A stretch of 64,000 nucleotides of DNA from Isochrysis galbana (lineage: Eukaryota; Haptophyta; Isochrysidales; Isochrysidaceae): NCBI GenBank assembly GCA_018136815.1, contig CM030942.1:1117797-1181796 (forward strand). Reading direction: 5' to 3'. Numbering within the stretch: position 1 is the stretch's first letter; each line of letters starts with the position of its first letter. The notes below the pieces were generated by a model. The model had not been told where the DNA came from, did no database searches, and was given only the letters and a program-made list of their open reading frames with translations. This document shows positions 30,906 to 41,053 of the stretch, one piece after another. The translations under genes were made by a program, and so were the position numbers.

Positions 30906-32250
30906 ATGCGGCGCGCCCCGGCTGGCTGGGCGGCATGGCGGGGCTGGGCAGCCGGCTGGGCGCGAGGGTGCGCACCGGTGCACACGCAAGCCACGCGCGC
31001 CGTCCGACGTGCTTTGAGCACCGCGCTCGCCGAGCCGCCCCTCGAGGCCACGCCTAAACGCATCTGCCTCTCGTGTGAGAGCAGGCCAGTGGAGGCGGCG
31101 CTCAAGCGGATCTGTCAGACGTGCGAGAGTCGGCCGCTCGAGCGAGAAGAGGCGGCTCAGTCCGCTGCGCCCGATCTGATGAGGCGGCGATCCTTCTACC
31201 AGCGAGAGCTGCCGCCAAACCTTACTGGCTTCTCATCGCCGGAGGGCAAGGCTCGCTTCCTCGAGGCCGCTGCCAGCGGTACCGCAGAAGGTGCGCCGGC
31301 ACCATGAGCTGCCGTTTCCTTCTACCCATGGCACAACGCAGTGCCTGCAACTCCGCCACGCCCAATTTTAACAGTATGCTGGGCTTCTCTCTGCGTGCAC
31401 AGGCTATTTCCCGCTCGCGGAGCAGTTCATCACCCAGGGTGAACCAGCGTTTTGTGGCCCATCCTGTCTAGCTATGATGCTGAACACCCTTCGGATCGAT
31501 CCAAATACCACGTGGAAGGGAGGCTGGCGTTGGTTTGATGAGCATACCCTCGCTGCCTCTTGCTGTAAGCCGCTGGAGGCTATTCACCAAGAAGGCATCA
31601 CGCTCGATGAGTTTGCCGCCCTCGGACGTTGTCAGGGCGCCGCTATCAACGTTTTTAGGCCAAAGGAGGGGTTGGCTACTTCGAATGTTGAGGGGGAGAG
31701 GTGGGGCGAGGCGGAGTGCACTGAAGACTCCTTCCGTGAGGCTGTACGTGCAGCCTGCTCCGACTCGAAGCCACCCCATCTGGTGCTGTCCTTCCTGCGC
31801 ACCGTTCTCGGTCAAACTGGCACAGGCCATTTCTCCCCAGTGGCAGCATACCACGAGGCCTCCGACTCCGCTCTGGTTCTTGACATTGCGCGTTTCAAGC
31901 TACCACCCTATTGGGTGCAGATTAGCAAGCTATATGAGGCTATGCTGCCGCATGACATCGCCACAGGCCTGCCCCGGGGGTACGCGCTGTTGGGGGGGTC
32001 GCCACAAACGGCCGGCGCCGAGCGCAACATGGCACAACTGGGCGGGGGAGGCGGCCGTTGCCCAGTGACAGCCGTCAAACGCGAGTACTGCCCGATCGGC
32101 TCTCACGCGCGTGAGTGCACCGACCCACGGGCTTGCCACTTCAGAAGACGAACCGAGCACGCGAGACGGATGAGGAGCGATACCGGTACGCAAACGCTGC
32201 ACCAACATGGAAGGGCGTCATTGAAGAATTCTAGGGTTTCAGGCAGGTAG
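30906..32250 (+). CDS. PCS1: Phytochelatin synthase with tandem CxxC leader (2 exons)
   Basis: Gamma-glutamylcysteine dipeptidyl transpeptidase that polymerises glutathione into metal-binding phytochelatins. Exons 30906-31290 and 31403-32250 join in frame to 410 aa (donor GTGCGC, acceptor CACAG). Conserved blocks: YQRELPPNLTGFSSPEGKAR, then across the splice GYFPLAEQFITQGEPAFCG with catalytic Cys146, WKGGWRWFDE, LGQTGTGHFSPVAAYH with His271, and LVLDIARFKLPPYWV with Asp289; the triad is complete. The C-terminal CPVTAVKREYCPIG gives further metal-binding cysteines. Between residues 51 and 78 lies a doubled motif KRICLSCESRP / KRICQTCESRP not usual in the family. The Arg/Trp-rich start (MRRAPAGWAAWRGWAAGWAR) could be an organelle targeting leader; this is inference. 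Confidence 0.92.
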
Positions 32251-33195
32251 GAACGAGTGTAGTTTACCTAATTCAGCAGGCAGGAGGCGCGTGTCATTTA
32301 TTACACTCTACATCTTTACGGGGAGGCCGAATCTCCTCCGTATGAGTGTCTTCATGCTGCCCACAAGATCATTATCAGCCTCAAGAAAGTGTTCTCAAAG
32401 TTGTTTTCTCGAGGGAAGCCCGCGGATTGTCGACAATACAGAGACTAAAAATAATGGCGTCGTCTGGCTTGAAATGCAAATGGAAGTGAGGCAAGCTGCC
32501 ACCATGGCGAGAATAAGCACGCTCTCGTTTTCTCAGCAACAGCCAAATTCCTTCTTTCGGAGTATTACGTTCCTTGTTTTGGTCCAGACAACCGACTTGC
32601 TTCGCCCAATCTCTAGGGGTAAGCCCAATCTCTCGTCCAATCTCTAGGGGTAAGCCACATGCGACATGGTAAAGAGCTCATCTCAATGCCGAAAGGCAAA
32701 ATACAAGCCAACGAACCCTCCGATCCAGTCATGCATCATGCACAACTATGAAGCACAAACATTCACCTAGGAGCGGCGCCCGTGTCAGATCGAGCGTATC
32801 CGGAGGGCCTATGGCCACTCCTTGACGAAGCGCAACGGCACCGGCGGCTAGCGCGGCGCGTGGCACACATTCTCCGCGGGAGGCAGGAAAGGATCTTGGG
32901 ACTTCAGCGGGCAGACGAGGGCGAACGGTGGCGCGCTAGTGGGCGTAAGAGGGCGCGCGGAGGCGACGGAGGACGTCAAAGGGAGTAGCGATAGCGAGCA
33001 GTAGGAAGGCTATAGAGTCTTAGCGTGAATGTTTATTTAGCGCAAATCCAAAACTATTTTTATCGTTTGACCTATGATCAATCGATTGTTACAGTAGGGG
33101 TCAATGGGGGCGCCCTACGCCCCCCTCACCGGTCACTCCTCCGGGGGAATGTCAGTCACCTTCACACCCTGCCTTCTGGCCTCTAGCACGGCAAC
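32251..33195. other. Intergenic, nothing firmly recognised
   Basis: AT-richer sequence without a gene. At 32613-32656 a unit containing CCAATCTCTAGGGGTAAGCC is repeated. Around 33095-33130 there is a tail-like GGGGTCAATGGGGGCGCCC. Confidence 0.35.
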
Positions 33196-33214
33196 AACTA
33201 CTTTTATAATATTA

Positions 33215-33330
33215 ATAAAAACTTCATAATATTCTTACCGCACTCGCGGCGCATGGAACCACTACCTACACGTAGTATACGTTTACGTTCTACACCCCCA
33301 CTCCCACTCCCCCGGCATGGCGGGGCGGAG
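33215..33330 (-). repeat. GAGAATATT-motif repeat, reverse copy
   Basis: The minus strand reads CGCCGCGAGTGCGGTAAGAA then TATTATGAAGTTTTTATT. It is preceded, on that strand, by GGGAGTGGGGGTGTAGAA, a block also next to the copy at 34230-34325. Confidence 0.55.
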
Positions 33331-33572
33331 GCGAGGCGAGAAGCGAGGGAATGGCGAGGAATGGCGTGAGGCAACCACACTCAGCACCTTGTGCAAGAGC
33401 ACAGCTCACTCCCTTGAGCAAGCGGGCGTATGTGTCATACGGGCAAGCAAGAGGGTCACTGCGGGCAACCACATGATGGATGGGTGGGCGTGGCGCGCGC
33501 GCGGAGTGCAAGTGAGGCCGTGCGAGTGAGTGAGGGATGTCTTCAATCTTCAAACTATCGAATCAAGAATCT

Positions 33573-34168
33573 GCAACTAAGTTTATACTTAGTTCGCCCA
33601 TGGGGGGGCACGAGCCCCCCTCTCTCTCCACTCCTCCCCTGCCATGGGGGAGGAACCACCCACTCTCCTGGCATGCCTGATGGCTTGCCAGGAGGCCACT
33701 GCCATGCTGACCCACTCTCTCCCTGACAGGCTCGCCTGATTCGCGCGTCCTGGCCCCTCGTGGCCAGCCCATCGCTCCAACCCCCCTCCCCCCCTGTTCG
33801 ACAGGCAGACAGGTGCAGAGTGGGGGCCCCTGAGGCCCAGGAGCGCCAGCGAGGGAGAGGCAGGGGAGACCAGGGCCCAGCCCCAGCCTCCTCTGCCCCC
33901 TGAGCTGGCCTCCAGGAGCCTCCAGGGGTCGCCAGAGGCAGCTGCAGGCCTGTCGCAGGCGCGCCATCGCGCGTGCCTGCAGGAGAGGGGAGAGAGAGCG
34001 CGGAGAAGGGGGTGGGCGGAGCGAGGGCTCCGCTCACCGGAAAATATGTAAGTCCCGCACCTGTTTACAGGAGAAGTCGGGACTGAGGACGCCGCCAGCC
34101 CGGTAGGCATAGGAGGAAGGGGGGAACGGATCACCGGGGGGGGGCGCGGGCCACCGACCATATCTAAG
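33573..34168 (-). repeat. Hairpin-tailed SINE-like element (type A), reverse copy
   Basis: On the minus strand the head is CTTAGATATGGTCGGTGGCC (from 34168) and the tail is CCCCCCCATGGGCG followed by the perfect hairpin AACTAAGTATAAACTTAGTT (33575-33594). Most of the body aligns with 39316-39898. It shares a GC-rich core with type-B copies. Confidence 0.75.
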
Positions 34169-34189
34169 CCCATTTCCCCTATCCCCCTA

Positions 34190-34335
34190 GTAGTGCACGG
34201 GGGGAGTCGCCTGATGGCGGGGGGAAAAGGGCCGGGAGAGAGGGGGTGTAGAAAGGTTTGCTGCGTGAGTAGAAAGTAGAGGGTCCACGGCCGCGTGTGC
34301 GGTGAGAATATTAAGAAGTTAATCGAATCAAGAAT
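34190..34335 (+). repeat. Repeat with GAGAATATTAAGAAG end
   Basis: The order is TAGTGCACGGGGGGAGTCGC, GCCTGATGGCGGGGGG, GGGGGTGTAGAAA, then GCGTGTGCGGTGAGAATATT and AAGAAGTTAATCGAATCAAG. The first blocks recur in reverse at 12465-12535. Confidence 0.6.
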
Positions 34336-34910
34336 CAAGCGGATGCTTGATCGTGGCAAGTCTCAATGGGGCAAGCTAGCGGCACAGACACAGAGTGAAG
34401 AGAAGTCTTGAGAGAGGGGGAGGGAGCGCGCTACATGCTACATCGCGACGAGGGACCACGAGACACCACCCCATCACTCACTCACCAACAAAAAAACTCC
34501 GAAAACTAACGCAACATCGCACAAACAAACCTAAACCTAACGAAACAAGTAAGCAGGACAACCAAACAAATTCGGCGTGCAGTGCGCGGCGAGGCTTCGA
34601 GACAATTCATTGGCGAAAACAAAACTCACTCAATTTTCTTTACACAACGCATGATAGAGACACCGCATCCGCATAGAGTATATAAATAAAATCCTCTGGA
34701 TGCGACAATGTGACAATGTTGCCCCGGGGCGGCGCGTCGGGGCGGGAGGGTTATCGTTGTCCAAATATTGAGGTTATCAACATTTTACTCCCTCCTGGTG
34801 TGCTTCCAAGGGTTGGTCGGAGGCCCGGGGTGCCTTGTCCATGAACGTTATATACCCATTTCATTCATGGGGGCATTTGTCAAAAAAATAACCAAACCTG
34901 AGTGAGGTTG
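34336..34910. other. Intergenic, nothing recognised
   Basis: Mixed sequence; no gene, RNA or repeat is named with confidence. Confidence 0.35.
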
Positions 34911-35365
34911 CAGCCTCTTGGCGCGCGCGCCTGCGCCCCCACTTCAGACTTCAGGTCCCCAGATGGCCTGCAGGGGCCTAGGTAGGAGCACAGCTCAGGG
35001 GGCAGGTGAGGCTGGGGCATGGCCCTGGCCCCTCCTGCCTCTCCCTCGCTGGTGCTCCGCGCCCCTGCAGGTCGACCGGAGCTGGCTAGGGGGTCCTGTT
35101 CAGGGGGGCCTAGGGGCCTAGGGGGGCAGGAGGGGCTGGTCAAAGAGATGGGCTGGCCGCTGGCCACGACGGGCCAGGGCGGGCGAGTCAGGCGGGCCTG
35201 TGGGGAGAGGAATGGGTCAGCAGGGCTGTGTGCTCCTGACAAGCCATCAGGCGTGCAAGGAGAGCAGGAGAGTGGGTGGTCCCTCCCCCATGGCAGGGGA
35301 GGAGCGGAGAGGCGAGAGGGGGGCTCGTGCCCCCCCACGGGCGAACTAAGTATAAGCTTAGTTGA
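34911..35365 (+). repeat. Type-A hairpin-tailed element, diverged copy
   Basis: It shares the blocks GGGGCAGGTGAGGCTGGG, GCCAGGGCGGGCGAGTCAGG, CATGGCAGGGGAGGAG and the tail CCCCCCACGGGCG plus hairpin AACTAAGTATAAGCTTAGTT (35344-35363) with the copy at 39316-39898. The tRNA-like head is not recognisable here. Confidence 0.7.
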
Positions 35366-36366
35366 GTAGTACTATTCAAAGACTGAGTGACTGTGCAATG
35401 TGTGTAACCACACTGTTGTAACGCGTGTAAAGTAAGAAAAAGCTAAAAGCACACGCACAGAAGCCCGAGGGCTTTACTTGTGATGAGCAGGGTGCATAGC
35501 GTTTCGTTCGCAGGCCTCCATTTGGAAGCTGGCGAGTACACGGATGGATTACAAGCGAGGTTGTTCGGTGCATACACTCTGAACCTCGAAGACAAGGCGA
35601 CTACTACAGCGATGGACGAGAACAGAGAGATCGAGGAGCAGCGAGCAAGCGCAAGCAACGACGCAACAAGTGTGTACATGGCTCCACGATGTTGAAATGC
35701 GAGTACTAAGGAGAGAAGGCAATGGCGATGGAAACAGCCGGCCTCAATGCTCGCCTGCGCGAGTGCAGGAGCAGCAGATGGCCCAAAACATCAAAGTGTG
35801 GGTTCACTTCACATGCACAATGATGGCGCGCCACAGATGGGGGCCTCAGACCTAGAACAGCATCACCGTGCATTCAAATCAAGCAGGTGAGCACGCAAGT
35901 CGCAACGTACAACAAGTGTTCAAGGATCCGAGGTGACAAGACGACAAACCGGAGGGATCACGGAATGGCAGGGGTAGAATGACCCGGTCGATAGAAACCT
36001 CAGGGCGCAGCTCCACTTCGAGGAGCAGGTATTGGACGCCCAGTAGATGCGATCAAGTGGGCGCTTCGTGTCATTTTCAAGGGAGGCTTGAGCCACAGAG
36101 TCCACAGGGCAATGTCAGGGAAATCTACGTGCCCACAATGTGCAATGAAACAAATTGTCGCGGTTGTTGCACTGGAGCAGGAAGTACATGATACGGTTCG
36201 TTCTACGACTCGGAGACCCAACAAGTGTGGCAACGGTGGCTGCGAGACGGTGAGCACCACGCCCAGTGGTATGGTGACTCTCCCCACCTCTATGGTGGAC
36301 GACAATGGCAGCGCACGCGCGGGGGGCGAGACACGACGTACACAGACTCGACAAGATAAATATATT
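35366..36366. other. Intergenic or unrecognised exons
   Basis: No gene is recognised. If the small minus-strand gene at 36367-36816 has later exons they should lie here, but I could not identify them. Confidence 0.3.
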
Positions 36367-36816
36367 TCAAGACTTGGCCCAGGTGACCCTCAAATCCTCC
36401 GACCACGTCTGCCTGGCCTTCTTCACAAAGATGTGGAGTGCCGCACGCGAGCCGAGCGCGATCACCTTCACCTGCCCTGTGGAGGGCAGCCTGAGGTACC
36501 TTAGGGTGACGCCTACCTCGGCCCCGATGGTGCCAATGTATCCTACCGTGTGGCACAGGTCGTCCAGAAGAAGAGTCACCGAGGGTGACGGCTGCTCCGC
36601 CGCGACTGGAGGGGCAGTGGCAAACGCTGCAGAAGGGAAGTTTTGCGTGAGGGCAAAGGGCGAGAAGTCGAGCGAGATGGGCGAGACGAAGGGTGAGAAT
36701 CGTGACCACCTAGATCCCACACGTGCGATCTCCGAGCCCGCGCGTAGTCCATCTGCCGGTGCCAGCGCGCCGGAGAAGAAGAGCACGCACAACGGGAGCC
36801 CGCGGACGGCCATCAT
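36367..36816 (-). CDS. Small secreted or organelle protein, possible hotdog fold (partial)
   Basis: Open frame of 149 aa beginning MMAVRGLPLCVLFFSGALAP, a clear signal-like leader. The segment VTLLLDDLCHTVGYIGTIGA followed by EVGVTLRYLRLPSTGQVKVI resembles the central helix and strands of hotdog thioesterases (DD, then V-L-V-YLRP-G). The frame from about 36716 to 36634 is very pyrimidine-rich and ends CTTCTGCAG, so it may contain an intron; a GTGCGG donor lies within the SRAAL codons. The real gene probably has more exons and a different C terminus. The upstream region is packed with C and CT tracts, as at other promoters. The family call is inference. Confidence 0.35.
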   Translation of the reverse strand: MMAVRGLPLCVLFFSGALAPADGLRAGSEIARVGSRWSRFSPFVSPISLDFSPFALTQNFPSAAFATAPPVAAEQPSPSVTLLLDDLCHTVGYIGTIGAEVGVTLRYLRLPSTGQVKVIALGSRAALHIFVKKARQTWSEDLRVTWAKS

Positions 36817-37130
36817 CCTTTCCCCCCCCCCTTTTCCCTGCCTCCCCCCGGCCCTCTCCCCCCCCCCCGGGCGTTCCCCCCCCCCCCCCCCCCCCCCCCC
36901 CCTTTCCCCTCTTCCCTTCCAGCTCGCTCGCTCGCTCTCGGCTGCCCCCTTCCCCCCTCCTCCTCCCCCTCCCCCAAACAAAACTCCGTTTTTCCCTTCT
37001 CTCCACGGCGCTCCTCTACGGTACGCACCCCCCATCCCACCCCCGCGGCTGTCACTGCCGCGGCCCCTGCCCCCGGCCTTCCCCCTCCCCCCCCTCCCCC
37101 CGCCCGAATTCGTTGGATTCAGCCCAGATG
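36817..37130. promoter_or_regulatory. C/CT-rich tract upstream of the minus-strand gene
   Basis: The plus strand is nearly all C and T (36822-37110), with a 24-base C-run near 36877-36902. It probably marks the 5' flank of the small minus-strand gene. Long open frames here are artefacts. Confidence 0.4.
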
Positions 37131-38325
37131 CCCTTCCCCCCGCGCGAAGAGAGGGAAGTTACCACGAGGCTTCCATAGTCTCAGTTTGGGGGTACTCGTC
37201 GCCCCCCCACGCCGTCGCAGCCACTCACCGCTCACCGCTCCCTGCGCCACTCCACGGGGGAGAGCTTCTTCATCACTTCATCACACAAGATCATCACCTC
37301 ATCAGACGAGCCCGAGGAAACGGCTTCCTTGCCCAGCGAGATCGGCGACGCAACCTCGTGTGAAGCGAGAAGGGCAACCTACATACTGTAGTGGCGGACA
37401 CGTCTCCTCCTCTCGACGAACAACCTAGGGTTCGCGTTTCACAGCTCTGTTCTGCTGTTGGGGAGGATCGTAGGAGGTTGTACTTCTTGAACAGCCGAGA
37501 ACTGGAAAGCGCCCGCCCATGGGAAAAAGCCATTGAAGGTGTCCCAGCTACTGCCACTACGATTACCCGCTCCTGGGATCCCGTTGCCATCGCCATCAAC
37601 CCTCACTCACTCTTCCCTTTCCGCTCCCCCCCCCTCGTCATTCCTTCGATTTCCGGGGGTTTGGGTTTGGCCCACGTGCACTACTTTCTACTTTGGGCCG
37701 TGCATGGTGCATGTGGGGAGCGCTCGTGGGACAGGCCTTTCGGCCCTTCGGCGGCTTTTGTGTTGGCGTGATATCGCGATATCTCTTCTTAGTGCTTAGA
37801 GCGATGGCAAGTGTAAATAGAGGGGGTGGGGGGCCCAGTTCTACTTGTCAATGATACCAATACGTGTATTCACGAAGAGCCCCGGAAATGGGAGTCAATA
37901 CGTAGTCAAGATTCGAGCCCCCCCACCCCCCACTTCCCCCCGCGCGGAGAGCGTGGCTGTACATGCAGCAGGTAGACGGTCAATACCATTTATGACACAA
38001 GTCAGCACAAGTCGCGTGCGCAGCGACAGCGATTAGAAATTCGACGATCGACGAAATTCGTCTCCTGTGGCCCATTATTTTCTTACCCTAGATCTAGATC
38101 TAGATGGGAGATACAGGATACTGTATCGGGGGGAGGGGCCATATACTATAGGTGTTATCACTGTATCTGGGGGAGCCCTAGACCAGGATACACACCAAGG
38201 TGTCGTTCCGTCAATAGTGGGACATCAATAGAATTGAGCGATCAAATGTCCACAGTTGTATTGTAGTTGTTTAACATTAGATCTTGTTAAAATTATAAGA
38301 GAGAGAGGCCGTCAAAGCTTCTTCG
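37131..38325. other. Intergenic, nothing recognised
   Basis: No gene was identified. A tandem AGATCT stretch (TAGATCTAGATCTAGATG) lies near 38089-38106, and GATACAGGATACTGTATC, a short palindrome, near 38111-38128. Confidence 0.35.
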
Positions 38326-38329
38326 CTAA

Positions 38330-38615
38330 TCACATCGGTGCACGCCGTGCATGGGCACGGCGCGATGTGCATCGGTCCCCCCGCGGATACGCCGTGCGCG
38401 CGCATGTCAACCCGTTCCATGTGTGTAGCCCCTGCGGCCCACAACTACGTAAACTGGCCATATAAGAGATGTTTCGTTACACAGCGCCTGTGATGACTTG
38501 CAATCACATGTGCACGCCGTGCGTGGGCACGGCGCGATGTGCACCGGCGCACCCCCCGCGGGGGCGCCGTGCGTGCGCATAGCAACTTCCAGGAAGGTGC
38601 ACGCCGTGCGTTCAC
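38330..38615. repeat. Repeated palindromic block GTGCACGCCGTGC
   Basis: GTGCACGCCGTGC followed by GGGCACGGCGCGATGTGCA occurs at 38338-38370 and 38510-38543; each block can fold back on itself. A third GTGCACGCCGTGCG is at 38597-38610. Both main copies are followed by CCCCCCGCGG and GCGCGCATG / CGTGCGCATAG. Confidence 0.7.
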
Positions 38616-38737
38616 TCTTTTCGCGGGGGAACTCTGGGCGCGGAGGACGGGCGGAACAAAGTGTGATTGCCACTCATCATGCAGCATAACAACTTTTTCT
38701 GCACGCCGTTCCTTCTTGGCGAAAAGTGCGGAAGGAC

Positions 38738-38905
38738 CTGCCCTTCCTCCTGCCCCCTTCCTCCTGCCCCCTTCCTCCTGCCCCCTTCCTCCTGCCCCCT
38801 TCCTCCTGCCCTTCCTCCTGCCCTTCCTCCTGCCCTGCCCTTCCTGCTCTTCCTCCTGCCCTGCCCTTTCTGCCCTTCCTCCTGCCCTTCCTCGTGCCCC
38901 TTCCT
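38738..38905 (+). repeat. Minisatellite, CCTTCCTCCTGCCC units
   Basis: About a dozen imperfect tandem units of 10-13 bp (CTTCCTCCTGCCCC and shorter variants). Long open frames on both strands here are artefacts of the array. Confidence 0.85.
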
Positions 38906-38927
38906 CACCTATTGCTCGTCCATCGAA

Positions 38928-39320
38928 ATGCTCATGCACACACCGGTCACCACGAGCGCTGCATCGCCAGGCGCTCACTCCAACCAGTTTCAACTCGAAG
39001 AGCGCTCCCAGACTTCCACCAAGCGCAAATGCACCCAGGAGGGAACCGACTCCAGTGTCGAGCCCGCGGTCAAGCGAACTCTCACGCCGTACACCCAGAG
39101 TGCACACATCGTCGCTCTCGACGTTCTGATCAAGAGCGCCATCCTACTCGACGACCCTGACCATGACATGGAACTGGTGTTCGAGGCCAAAAAGCAGGAA
39201 TTGCTCCAACGTTTCCCCATGGCTCACCCCAGGGTACAGCGGTTCCTCTCGCTCATCCAGAAAGCACCCCCCCACCCTTGTCCAATCTTCAACCAACTTC
39301 AATTCATCGTCGCGGCTTAG
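38928..39320 (+). CDS. Small ORF of unknown function, stop supplied by a repeat
   Basis: 130-aa frame starting MLMHTPVTTSAASPGAHSNQ. The middle is Lys/Thr-rich with a basic KRKC and AVKR stretch; the second half forms convincing amphipathic helices (SAHIVALDVLIKSAILLDDP, MELVFEAKKQELLQRFP, RVQRFLSLIQKA). I recognise no family. The stop codon is TAG within the head of the hairpin-tailed element that starts at 39316, so an older C terminus may have been cut off by that insertion. It could equally be a chance frame after a minisatellite. Confidence 0.35.
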   Translation: MLMHTPVTTSAASPGAHSNQFQLEERSQTSTKRKCTQEGTDSSVEPAVKRTLTPYTQSAHIVALDVLIKSAILLDDPDHDMELVFEAKKQELLQRFPMAHPRVQRFLSLIQKAPPHPCPIFNQLQFIVAA

Positions 39321-39898
39321 ATATGGTCCGGTGGCCCGCGCCTCCCCCCGGTGATCTGTTCCCTCTCTTCCTCCTGCGTCTCCGAGTGGGCGGCGACCTC
39401 AGTCCCGACTTATCCTGTAAACAGGTGCGGGACTTACCTACTTTTCGGTGGGCGGAGCTACCCCCTTCTCCGCGCGCTCTCTCCCCTCTCCTGCGGCACG
39501 CGCGATGGCGCGCCTGCGGCAGGCCTGCAGCTGCCCATTGGCGACCCTGGAGGCTCATGGAGGCCAGTTCAGGGGGCAGAGGAGGCTGGGGCTGGGCCCT
39601 GGCCTCCCCTGCCTCTCCCTCGCTGGCGCTCCTGAGCCTCAGGGGCCCCCACGCTGCACCTGTCTGCCTGTCGAACAGGGGGGGAGGAGGGGTTGGAGCA
39701 ATGGGCTGGCCACGCCGGGCCAGGATGGGCGAATCAGGCGAGCCTGTCAGTGGGAGAGAGGGTCAGCAGGGCAGTGGCCTCCTGGCAAGCCATCAGGCGT
39801 GCCAGGAGGATGGGTGGTTCCTCCCCCATGGCAGGGGAGGAGTGGAGAGAGGGGGGGGCTCGTGCCCCCCCATGGGCGAGCTAAGTATAAACTTAGTT
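39316..39898 (+). repeat. Hairpin-tailed SINE-like element (type A), full copy
   Basis: Head CTTAGATATGGTCCGGTGG, where TGGTCCGGTGG differs from the A-box consensus at one site. The body has the CCTGTAAACAGGTGCGGGAC block and the CTGCCTCTCCCTCGCTGGCG core. Tail CCCCCCCATGGGCG, hairpin CTAAGTATAAACTTAG (39881-39896), TT. A TA dinucleotide tract follows. Confidence 0.75.
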
Positions 39899-39920
39899 CA
39901 TCTATATATATATATATGAC

Positions 39921-40205
39921 CCGCTGTTTTCGGTACTGTGATTCACCGTGTTTCCAAAAAAGCCAAAAACAGCTGTTTTTGGTGTGTTTCTAGACCTAAC
40001 CCACCGTGTTTCACATCTAGGGTGGGATGGGGGACCATGGGGCGTCACGAGCCGGAGCGTTCGTGAATCCATCGCAGCCCTAGGTAGGTGGGCAACACAG
40101 AACACAGCCACAAGGTTTCCAAACACAACAAAAACAGGCTGCAGGCTGTTTTTGGCGGCTTTCATGGAAACACAGCCAAAAACAGTCCAAAAAACAGTGA
40201 TACCG
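39921..40205. mobile_element. hAT-like MITE candidate
   Basis: Both ends are dense in CTGTTTTTGG and GTGTTTCC motifs in inverted orientation, the same subterminal motifs as in the hAT element at 28628-30454 (for example CCGTGTTTC, AAAAGCC.AAAACAGC). A precise terminal repeat and 8-bp duplication could not be fixed by eye. Confidence 0.5.
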
Positions 40206-40304
40206 GTGGGGGGCCTTCCCCTGCGCCACTTGCGCGACGCTGCGACGCTCCTACCGCCAGTAATAAGCATTCCCTTGAACACACACTACCTACATACACA
40301 GGTA

Positions 40305-40778
40305 CAGTAAGGGTGCACCATTAAGAACCCCCCCCCATTAAGAAAACCTAGAAGCAAATTGGCCATCTAGCGATAAGAAATGGAGCTGAACGGAGAGGCC
40401 TCCACCTGAGGATAAGAAACTCAGCGCAAGAAAACCATTTCTATCTTCTATGCGCTGCGGCTGCGGGCCTCGCCGGCGGGCCAAGCAAGTTGTCGTTGTC
40501 GCCGCGTAGCGGGCCGTCAGCCGTCAGCCGATTGTTGTGGTCAATAGTGGCCATTCGTTGGCCGTGGGCCGCGGGGGCACTTCGCACTTATACTTTTGCG
40601 CCTTCCTTCTGCTCTCGGCTGCTTGAATATGTATACACAAAACACAAAACATAGTAAATAGTAATAGTGAAAGTAAAGACCCCGCGGCTTCTAAGAAACT
40701 ATCAAGGTGTGGGAGTCGGCTTATGTAGAAAATGTAGAAGGCAAAAATCCCTGTTTTCTTAATGGTGCACCCTTACTG
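40305..40778. mobile_element. Tc1/mariner-type MITE
   Basis: Perfect terminal inverted repeats of 23 bp begin CAGTAAGGGTGCACC at both ends and are flanked by TA (40303-40304, 40779-40780), the duplication used by Tc1/mariner elements. The 474-bp body has no coding capacity. The identical termini suggest recent insertion. It lies just upstream of the NEMF promoter tract. Confidence 0.9.
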
Positions 40779-40780
40779 TA

Positions 40781-41053
40781 GGAGGAGAGATAGATGAAAG
40801 GTGTTTTACAAATCAATAAACGGAGAACGAAGGAGGAGAAAGAGAACGGAGCTCTTCTATTTTATTCGAGTAGCAAAGCTCTTTTCTATTTGCCTGCCTC
40901 GCGTTTCCCATCTCGCTTCTCCCCTCCCAACCATCCCCCCCACCCCGCTCTCTCTCTCCGTCGCGCTCTCCTCCCTCCCTCCCTCCCTCCCTCCCTCTCT
41001 CTCCCTCCCCACTCCCCACCTACCCCTCCAACCCAAGCCATCGCGCGTGGCCG
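40781..41053 (+). promoter_or_regulatory. CT-rich promoter region of NEMF
   Basis: A pyrimidine tract (about 40950-41035, with CCCT repeats) precedes the start codon by some 20 bp. A promoter or 5'-UTR role is inferred. Confidence 0.45.

Noticed and set aside
36305-37363. 352-codon plus-strand frame
   Set aside because: Mostly Pro/Ser from C- and CT-tracts, opposite the minus-strand frame with a signal peptide.
38445-39107. 220-codon minus-strand frame
   Set aside because: Most of it is the minisatellite read as Gly/Arg/Glu/Lys repeats.
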